Part shown: piece by piece, positions 55,210 to 64,000 of the stretch | Numbering within the stretch: position 1 is the first letter of the stretch | Layout of the letters: each line of letters opens with the position of its first letter | Assembly: GCA_015183035.1 (NCBI GenBank) | Contig: JACZZP010000001.1 | Span: 2,604,001-2,668,000, forward strand | DNA: 64,000 nucleotides | Reading direction: 5' to 3' | DNA from: Meloidogyne chitwoodi | Taxonomy: Eukaryota > Nematoda > Chromadorea > Rhabditida > Meloidogynidae | Made by a program: the position numbers and the translations under genes | Notes under the pieces: generated by a model | Databases searched by the model: none | Told to the model about the DNA's origin: nothing | The model's input: the letters and a program-made list of their open reading frames with translations, nothing else

Positions 55210-56277
55210 TTAATGAGAAACTCCAAATTTTATATGAGCCATCATATCAGAAAAATTAATTCCTGACATCTCCAAAAATAAACGTCCTCCTTCATTTCCA
55301 ACACTACGTCCTTCTGTTCGATAATTTTGTACTTCTGTTCCTCCTCTTATTCCACTTGTATATAAATTTTGTTGTCCATTCTCATATTTTTTAGCAATAA
55401 TACCTTCATTAGCAATATTTTGTTGTTCAATATCCCATTGACCAATATTACTATTATTAATATATGCACCCCATCCTCCATCATCAGTTGTTTTAATAAA
55501 GTTATCTTCATCTATAAAAAATAATTTTAAAAATTAAAACTAATTTATTTACCAATAACTTCATTCCCTTGTTCCCATCCACCTTGTGAACATTCAAAGC
55601 TATTATCATCCACAGCTGTTTCATGATGATGATTATCCTTATCCCAACTAAATGTAGTACCTCTATTCTCCCAAGTTCCATCTATAAATTTTAAATATTT
55701 TATTAAAAATATCAAAAATTTGTTAAAATTAAATTATTCGGAAAATTAATTTTTTTTAAAATTAACCTGAAGGACGTCCCCACGGATCAGCAAACACAAT
55801 ACCCTTAACATCATTCACTTCAGAAGAATTTCCAAAAATTAAAGTATTAGGCACAAAAGAAGCTTGAAGATGTTCACTAAAAAAATAATTTTTTAATTAA
55901 AAGATAAAATCAATTTTTAGGAGAAAAAATTTAAAAATTACCATCCATCCAATTTTGATTCATTTAACTTCTCAATAATACGGTTTGCAGCATCTTCAGA
56001 ATTCATCTTAAAAGAATTAAAAAAATAATTTATTAATTTTTTTAAATTTACATTAACAAAAGCAAAGGCATTTCCAGGGTTATATTGAAAATCCTCAACT
56101 AATTCCTGAAAAGCATTAATTTCAGGATCTTGAGCCATATTATTAAGGAGAGAACGTAACTTAAGAAAATAAAAAAATTTAAAAAAATAAAAAGGAGACT
56201 TTTTCAGAAGAAAATTTCTCCTTACAACGATTTAAGTCACCAACAACAATAATTGTTGAGCAATCAGAAGAAGACAT
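55210..56277 (-). CDS. Uncharacterised protein with Trp/Gly/Asn-rich C-terminal half
   Basis: Six minus-strand exons join in frame: 56200-56277, 56052-56159, 55942-56006, 55767-55876, 55553-55681 and 55210-55511, about 263 residues. I do not recognise the family. The N-terminus reads MSSSDCSTIIVVGDLNRCKE; a second possible start is at 56138. The middle contains short helices (EDAANRIIEKLNESKLD). Then come an ordered-looking patch (LIFGNSSEVNDVKGIVFADP) and a stretch with regularly spaced tryptophans (WENRG, FSWDKD, GGWEQG, GGWGAY, QWDIE). The tail is glycine-rich and ends MMAHIKFGVSH. It has no signal peptide or membrane segment. Clean splice phases across all six exons support a real gene. 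Confidence 0.65.
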
Positions 56278-57522
56278 TTTTTAATAAATTATTGAGTAAA
56301 AATAAATATTTAAAACTTGAAACAAAATTATTATTTAAATACAAACTTAAGTTTAATTTAAAAGTAAATGGGTGTATAACAAAACTTGTTTTAAAGTTTA
56401 ACATTAAAACATCAATACATATAACTTTAAACTTTACGAAAGAAATTAATAAAAACAAATATTTTAGTGTAGCACATGTTTTACAAACTTGATTAAAAAA
56501 TAAAACAATCTTAAACTTAGTCACAAAAATTAAACTTATATTACAAACTTAAGATCAAGTTTTAATGTTTGTGGTAAAGTTAATTAAAGTTTGAAACAAG
56601 TTTTATTAATTTAAAATAGGATTTAAACTTCAATAATTATATAAATACACTCGTTGTTCAAACATACTAATTAAAAAAGGTTTTCAAATTTAAAAATTAT
56701 AAGTAATAAGTTTAATATTCACAACAATTGTAAAAAATAAAATTATTAAAAAGAATAAAAATAAACAAAAATACAATCAAGTTTGAACTTATATATACTA
56801 GTTCTCGTAGCACCGTTTTAACAGGACAATGCTTATTATTCTAAACATAATTTACATAAACCAAAAACATATGCTTATTTAATAAAAACCGCCTTTTATT
56901 TTAACAAAGCATGTAAAAAAACATTAAAGAATGTTTCTCTATTTTTATTGATTTCACCGCTCATTGTTGCCATTTTATTTTTCGCAAAAAAGTATTATTT
57001 CAAAAGCTAAGAAATTATTTATTTTTATATTTCGATTGCGAATAATGATAAAATATTTTTTATGAGTGTGAATAAATAAATGAATGAAAGTTTAGTTTAC
57101 ATATACCCTCTTAGATTATTTATTATACATCAATTTATGTACACTTTTAAATAAAAAATAAGAAAAGGTTATTCTGTTTTGCAGCTGATGAAAAAACTTT
57201 TTTTTATGTATAAAAACTAAAAAAGATTAAAGAGTATATTTTACCCCTTATGCTCTTTAACTGGCCTGACATTTTATTTATGAAGCATATTTATAAAATA
57301 AATCATAAAATATTTTTTTATTTGTTGTTAAAATTAAAAAAATTGCAAAAACTTTTAAATTATAATAATTTAGAATATTAAGTTTTCGTTACAAGGATAC
57401 ACTTTCTGTATTTTCTTCTTGCAAACAATAAAATTAATATGAAAGTACAAAGTTGGGACAACAAAAATAAAATTTTATTAAATAAAAAAATTAAATTTTA
57501 ATGATTTTATATTTTAAAATCA
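56278..57522. other. Spacer between the Trp/Asn-rich gene and the Patched-related gene
   Basis: Both flanking genes are on the minus strand, so this holds the promoter of the former and the 3' UTR of the latter. 56290-56600 is rich in aaacttg/aagttta words. Otherwise it is AT-rich with no exon. Confidence 0.6.
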
Positions 57523-60500
57523 TTAATGTGTCAATCTCGTCTTTGCACGGGCTACAGCTCCAGCACAAATATTAATTTCAGTATTTTTATTAATTTTGGA
57601 TATTTGATCCAAATTTGTAGTTATTGGAGAATCTGGTTCTTCATAAATTTGTTCTTCTTCAGGTACAAATTTTGAAGGATATTTTACCTGAAAATTATGT
57701 GTTGAATGTGAACGAGGAATGTTTGTTTTGTTATTTTCTTCTTTATTTATTCCATTATTTAAATGTTTTTGTTGTTGATTTGGTAAATGTCTAATACGCT
57801 TATCATGTTGAGATTCCAGTGACTAAAAACATTTATAAACATTTTTATTTTAAGTTTATACTCAAACATATTTTAGTTTAACTGGTTTGTAAACTTGCCT
57901 AAATGTTTTTAGTGTTTCTAAACTTGTTTTAATTGTTATAGTTAGTTTTTCAAGTTTGTAATCTTTATTTATGTTTTTTATAATGTCTTAATGTTTTTAG
58001 TTTGTTTTTATTTTTTTGTTAATGTTTTAGTTTCTTTTAGTTTGTTTTTATGTTTTTGATAATGTTTTAATTTGTTTTAATTTTGTGTAAAATTTGTTTT
58101 TTAATGTTTCTAAAAATAATTTACTTCATTATAACTATTATGTCCACTATCTGTTTTGCTACAACAACCATTAATCATTATATTATCCTTTCGAATATTT
58201 GGAGGACTGTAAAAAGGCGGAGGTGGTGCGTTCCGTTCTTTTTGATCTGTGTGTATTGACCTTCCCCCACAACTTGAACTAATCCTTGGAGAATTATTAT
58301 TTTGATCTTGTTGACTAAAAATATTTATAAAATAATAAATTAAAAATTTATCTTACCTAAATCTACTTGTTTGTCGACTATGTTGAATATTATTATTATT
58401 TTGATGAGTTTTAAGGGGAAAATAATCAATTGGAGCTGGGCGATAAGCTGGGGGTATACTTAAATTTGTTGGCGCTCCACCAAGAGAGAATGTTGATTGA
58501 TCAATTGGATAACTTTTTAAGAGATAAATTTTTTTTAAATATCAAAATTTCGATTTTAATTAGCTTTTTACCCATATCCAAAAGCTGCCCCCATATTCCA
58601 GCCATTAAATGTTGTAGGACAAATAGGCTGTTGCCTCCTAACAAAATAAACATTTTCTGCCATAGGATTAATAGTCATTTCTGCATTTGCATTTTCATCA
58701 CAAAGTTGGGAAGCTATTGTAAATAAATCATGAAACAAATCTGAGAACATTGGCAACAAACTAAGAAAAATAAGTTTTAAAGTTTGTAAACTAAAATATA
58801 ATTACCTCGGCAAGAAAACAAAAGTTTGTACTAAAATAATAATTGAACAAATACTTAAAACTTTAAAAACATCCAAAACAATAGGCGGATAATTTCCAAA
58901 AATTAATTCAGCACAAAAAGATAAAGGTCCAATAAACGTAGATAAACAAATAGGCCACAAAGAACATTGAAAAGCATACTGAATACGTAAATAATTGTTT
59001 TGTTGTAATGGGCCAGAGTTGAAAAAATGATGAGAAAAGTGTAAAATACAAACAGAATTTAATGGCAAACCTTAAGATTGTAATTTAATACAAACAATTT
59101 AAAAAGTTTGTAAATGTTTTAATGTTTGCAAACTTGTTTTAATATTTTAAGTTGTAAAAACTTAAAACTTTGATTGCAAACTTGTTTTAAGTTTCTACTA
59201 ATAATTAATAATAAACAAACCAAAATTAGACAAAACTCCAAGTGTTAAAATGTTCATTGGAATATTAAATAAATAAAAACAAGTATTCACTGAAGCACAT
59301 AAAAATAAGTTTGAGATAAACAAACAAATAGCCAATGCAGGCTGTAAGGCACAAAGAATAGCAGAAAGAGTACAAAGCCATAAAATTGAAGTAAAAATTT
59401 TGGGGATTACCTTTTTTTAATTTTATTTTTTAAATTAAAATATTTAAAAAATACTTGAATATCATGACTAATAGAAAAACTGAAAGGAACTTCAAAATTA
59501 ATATCCAACCCAACACGATGTGCTTTTTCTATTAGTGAACGAATGAGAAATTCGCTGTAAAATAAAAAGAAAATTTTTAATTTTATTTAAAAAATACCTT
59601 TGTTGACGACCTTTAAAATTTAAGTTCAAATACATTCTTGACCTGAAAAATTATTTTTAAATTTATTTTAATTAAATTAAAATTACTTATGAATTTTTCC
59701 TTGTGAAACATGCAAATCGGCAGAAAATTTACTATAACGCTCATCACGAAGAAAAACATGTGTGAGTAACGAAACAGATGACTCCTTTTATTTTTAATTA
59801 ATTAAAAAATAAATTTAAAAAATATTTTTACCTCATCAATCCTATAAGCTACCGTTTTTTTGAATTTTTCAAATTCTATTAACCAACTGACTGCTTTAGT
59901 AGCCAATCCAATTTCCTTGAAAATATTTAAAATATTTTAAAAATTATTTTTTATTTACCACTGGCCAATTTAAAAGTGAAAAAATTTGATCTTTTCTTTC
60001 TTCGTAATCTATTGGGCCGTCAAATTTGAATTCTAAATTTTTTAAATAATAAAAAATAATATTCTTCACCTATAAAATTCTCATAATTAGGAAAAGATTG
60101 ATAAAAATTTTCTAAAAACATTTGACTTTGACTTTTAGAGAATAAAAAATGGGAAGCTTCAAGACGAATATTAGCATTGTTTGTATTTGTTGCTATACCA
60201 ATACCCACTCCAATACATAAAATGCAAAAAAGACCGAATGAGAGCATTTTAAAATTTTGACCACAAACTAAATGACCAAAACGTCTTCCAAAAGAGGGTC
60301 TTAAATCTGCTAATTTTTCATGAAGACGAGCACATGTATAAGCATCATAATCGAAAAATTGTTTTTCTGCGGGAAAGTTAATAAATGTAAATTTAAAAAA
60401 ATTAAAATAAATAAATTAATAAACCATTAAATGACTGATCCCCGGTTCGACAAATTTGAAACCATTTTAAACCTGCAGCCATACGCCTAGCTGTTTCCAA

Positions 60501-63417
60501 CCAACAAACAAGCAAAAAAGTTAAAGAAAATAAAAGAAGAGAAGCAAATCCAGCTGATAATGCTAACAAGAATTGAAGTAGAAAAACACTTTGAACAAGT
60601 AAAGAAGAAAATACTTGAATAAAAAAATTAAAATAAAACAAAAAAAAACTTGAAAACACAACTTACAGCAAAAAATAATAAGCCAGAGCAAAGGTAAAAC
60701 TACAGCGCAACCGTCCCAAATGAAAAGAAAGGCCTGTTAAATTAATTAAAATGAGTATTAAACTTAAGTTTGTAAATATACATAAAATTAAAAGTGCAAA
60801 CTTAAAAATAAACTTGAAAACATAAACAAAACAAACAACAATATAAACATTAAAACTTAAAAAACATAAACTTAAGAAGTAACTTGGAAAAAAAACAAAC
60901 ATTAATTTAAACAAACATTGAAAAAAATTAGAAAATTGTTTTAATTAATGTTTTTTTAACCATTTTTTCTGTTGGATGCATGGCAATTCCAGAATAGCGT
61001 CCAAATGCACTATCAACGCTAGCAAAAGTTAGCGAAGCTACAGAGGTAATTGTGAAGGGTAATACGAAAAGGAGAGAATTAAATCTTTCTGAACTAGTCA
61101 AATGTACGGCATAAGCACATACAGAAGCAAATAAAATTGTTATTGCTTGTTGTATTCCAAGCATTGGACGACTCTAAAATTTAATTTTAAATATCAAAAA
61201 ATTTAATTTTGCCTCATAAGTGTTAGCTCTGAATTGAGCAAGTGAAAGTATACCACAAAGTGCTAGCCAAGAAATAATAATTTTAAAATGAGTTTGACGC
61301 AAAGAAGTTTCAATATCATTAGTAAGTAATTGAGCAGACCAAAAATAAATATTTAATTGTTTTTCTTGTGAAGGCGATAAAAAGTGGTGGCGAGAAAAAT
61401 CGGCTACCTGATAAAAAAATTAAAAAAAATTAATATTTAATTTTAAAAATTTTATACAATTTTTTTCAAATTTCTTTCAAAAGAATCAACAATTTGTTGT
61501 TTTAATTGTCGTTTCAATTTTATTCTCATTATTAATGAATGGACACGTTTGAATGGACCATCTTTGGTCAATGCTTCATCTATTTTTTAATTAAAAAAAA
61601 TATTCTATTAATAAAATATTTTTTTTACCTCCATATATTCCATCCAACAAATTTTCCTTTGTTTTTTCATCTCCTATTGAATGATTTAACGCTTCTGTTT
61701 CATTTTTAGATAAATTCTGTGAGTTAAAATTGCTTTTAAACCATTTGGCTAAATTCTTATCAAGATGACATTGTTGGCAAAGATCCCACCACTTTAAAAA
61801 ATATTTTTAAAATTTTTCAAAATATTAAAAATTATTTTACTCAAAATTCATGTTAATTTACCTTATAAATTTGTTTATGATGCTGTATAGTAGAATCCTG
61901 TATTTGCCCAAAAAGTTGAGCAAATGCTAAAGGTAATGTTTCATTTGCTGAGAGTAATAAATTGCTTCCACTTCTATAAATAAAATCAAGTTTGTTTTTT
62001 TTCAAGTTTGTAAATGTTTTTCAAGTTTATTTGTTGTAAGTTTATTTTTCTATTTTGTAATTTTTCAAGTTTGTTTTTTTCAAGTTTATGTTTCTATTTT
62101 GTAATTGTTTTACAAGTTTATTTTTTAAGTTTGTAATTGTTTTTCAAGTTTATTTTTTAAGTTTGTAATTGTTTTTCAAGTTTATTTTTTAAGTTTGTTT
62201 TCCGTGTTTATTTTTCCCAAGTTTAATCCCTGTTTATAGTTTAAGTTTACAAAACAACATGTTTATTTACTTTATATTAATTTTAGTTGTTAATAAAATA
62301 GTAAATTCATTATGAGGATTATGTTGCGGTGCATCAAATGAAGGATTTTCACTAGGAAAATAATTATAATCCCGCGAGTCAAACAAAAAAGATTTTCTTC
62401 CGAGTTGGCAATTGTTTGTAGGAAAAAATGTTTTAATACATTCTCCATTTGAATCAATACCAAAATGAAAAATATCATAAAAAGGGAAAAATGAGGAAGG
62501 CCAAGATGAAGAAAATGAACCTAACACAAGACTTAGTCCAATTAGAGCAAAAGGGAGAACCTTAACAATTAATTTAAAATAATTTAACATTTTTTTAAAT
62601 TTAATTTTACTAACCATAAAACATTTTGGAGATGCAGCACTAGCTTTGACTAAGTGGAAAAGTAGTCGTTTACAAAGAACTTCGAATCCCCTAAGCATCT
62701 GGACACGGTATAGTAAAGGGAATCCTTTAAAATAATTAAAAAAATTTAAAAAAATTGAAAAATTAAACTTTTTGTATTATTTTCATTTTTATTTCCAAAA
62801 GAAGAGGGTTGGGTTCCTTCACAACCACCCCCTCCTGTAAATTCATAAGTATTGTCAAGATATGAATCTTGAGGTAAACAGATTTGATGATAAGTAGTTG
62901 ATTGGGATGTATTATTTAAATTAATATTATTTTTCTCTTGATTATTTTTATTAGCCAAAACAACGTCTAATTGAGGAGGTCCAGAACGTCTAGTATACTT
63001 TTCAAATGATTCGAGATTATTCGGTAATTGTTGTTGTAACTTTGTTTGATTAAATTTAGAATGATTTTTATTTTCTTCTTGATAGAGGCTTTGCTTCAAT
63101 ATTAAATAAATATTAATTACTATAATTATTATAAACATAAATCTTCCCTTTTATCAACTTTTTAAGTTTAAACTTTGTTTTTTAAGTTTTGATAAATATT
63201 TTTATGTTTTCAAGTTTAAACTTTGTTTTTTAAGTTTCTGATAATTATTTTTAAGTTTTGAAGTTTATGTTTTTTAAGTGTATGAGAATAATTTTTAAGT
63301 TTAAATTTTCTTTATTTTTTTTAATTTAAGCATTTATTTTTATTTTAGTCATAAAATAAATACCCTTATTATTCGATTTCGTCGTTCAGGTTTAGGTGTC
63401 ACTGAAGGAGTTGCCAT
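57523..63417 (-). CDS. Patched-related multi-pass membrane protein (RND / sterol-sensing-domain superfamily)
   Basis: Twenty-three minus-strand exons join in frame: 63364-63417, 62769-63147, 62615-62724, 62271-62560, 61862-61973, 61629-61791, 61458-61579, 61213-61407, 60961-61173, 60667-60733, 60425-60613, 60070-60366, 59959-60032, 59832-59915, 59687-59784, 59598-59642, 59455-59554, 59221-59410, 58806-59070, 58572-58760, 58357-58512, 58125-58314 and 57523-57822, about 1293 residues. The layout fits the Patched/Dispatched fold: an anchor (VLPFALIGLSLVLGSF), a large luminal loop, five clustered membrane spans with a sterol-sensing-like segment (LPFTITSVASLTFASVDSAF), a second anchor (MLSFGLFCILCIGVGIGIA), a second loop and five more spans (FNIPMNILTLGVLSNFG). 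The conserved acidic pair of the proton relay is incomplete: VDDAF reads VDSAF. The tail of about 280 residues is Asn/Pro-rich and cytoplasmic. Exons 8-9 are joined by a GC-AG intron (61212). A ptr gene or a dispatched relative are both possible. Confidence 0.82.
61983..62250. repeat. 'tttttcaagtttattttttaagtttgtaattg' repeat in the Patched-related intron 4
   Basis: About eight copies of a unit of about 32 bases fill the intron between 61973 and 62271. Similar arrays sit at 57840-58110, 59100-59200, 60740-60900, 63150-63300 and 63820-63960. Confidence 0.8.
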
Positions 63418-64000
63418 ATTTTTTAATTAAAATTTAATATAGGTATTTAATTTATTGTTAATTCATTAAAATTATATTTTTATTAAAAACAAAAATAAAT
63501 TTTAGTAATTGAAGTGTTGGAAGATTAAAATTCTTTTAATAATGAAATAACGGATAAAACTTTTTCATTCAAAATCTCCCGTCAAATCCACCCATTTATC
63601 CTGCCAATATGTTTCTTATAAACAAAGAAGAGAATTTTAGATAATTTACCGAATATAAAAGTTTTAAAGAAGAAAAGTTTTGGTCAATGTTATTTAAAAC
63701 TGATTACAACTATTTGCTGACCTGATTATTATTGTAAATATTATTATATAATATATTGGATACAACTTAAAAAAGAAAATTTTTTTTTAATGTAATATAA
63801 CAAAAGAAATAACAAAGTTTATTTTATTTTTAAGTTTATTTTTTCATGTTTATAATTATGTTTTTCAAGTTTATTTTATTTTTGTTTATTTGTTCAAGTT
63901 TGTAATTGTGTTTTTCAAGTTTATTTTATTTTTAAGTTTGATCTTAAGTTTATGTTATTTTCTATTCCAAACTTATCCTAAATTTTATTTTTAAATTTAT
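63418..64000. other. Upstream region of the Patched-related gene to the window end
   Basis: AT-rich promoter region. The last 180 bases are an AAGTTT-family array (caagtttattttatttttaag). No exon is seen. Confidence 0.55.

Overview
The window is 64 kb of AT-rich eukaryotic DNA. Genes are split into many short exons by 35-60 nt introns plus some long repeat-filled ones. The gene content points to a nematode: a tau-like ptl-1 gene, an ifet-1-type eIF4E transporter, an insulin-like peptide with nematode features, a gar-type muscarinic receptor, a PBC homeobox gene and a Patched-related protein. The very low GC and compact introns suggest a clade IV nematode, possibly Meloidogyne-like. That genus-level statement is inference. 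I rebuilt the gene models by hand from open frames, splice sites and phase continuity. Apart from the small palindrome gene and one broken nxf junction, every model keeps an open frame from ATG to stop.

Layout: 1-4053 is gene-free and strongly pyrimidine-rich. A BED zinc-finger gene (4054-7334, +) is followed by ptl-1 (8024-14245, +). ifet-1/4E-T (14653-18260, -) is convergent with ptl-1 and divergent from rps-1/eS1 (18814-19727, +). An insulin-like peptide (20054-21138, -) comes next, then an ER thioredoxin/PDI-like gene ending in RDEL (22958-27027, +), a C2H2 zinc-finger gene (27792-30359, +), an RRM gene (30773-32554, +) and the tRNA Um44 methyltransferase TRMT44 (32742-35075, +). A ZYG11/ZER1-type LRR-ARM gene (35527-39396, -) follows.

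39.5-45.4 kb is structurally the most unusual stretch. A 1217 bp inverted repeat with no visible mismatch (40004-41220 / 41360-42576) carries two mirror copies of a small acidic membrane-protein gene. It abuts a second inverted repeat (42598-43349 / 44662-45413) whose left arm is a truncated, frameshifted copy of the neighbouring NXF gene. A sequence resembling the upstream region of the ZYG11-like gene lies just upstream of that pseudogene fragment. The main NXF-like mRNA export gene (43792-47589, +) lacks a normal 3' splice site at one junction.

The right part holds a gar-type muscarinic acetylcholine receptor (48137-52119, -), a PBX/PBC homeobox gene (53327-54698, +) with a 98 bp palindromic transposon-like insertion in its homeobox intron, an unrecognised Trp/Asn-rich protein gene (55210-56277, -), and a 23-exon Patched-related gene (57523-63417, -).

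A recurring theme is that introns and spacers carry short, often palindromic, motifs that are homogeneous by region. CAGAATT and TTCCGGAA dominate about 9.6-27 kb. GAAACATGTTTC and GAAGCATGCTTC dominate 32.9-36.4 kb. AAGTTT/AAACTTG with TCAAGTTTAAACTTGA dominates about 47.8-64 kb. No operon is evident. Most genes look like single-copy housekeeping or neuronal/developmental nematode genes.
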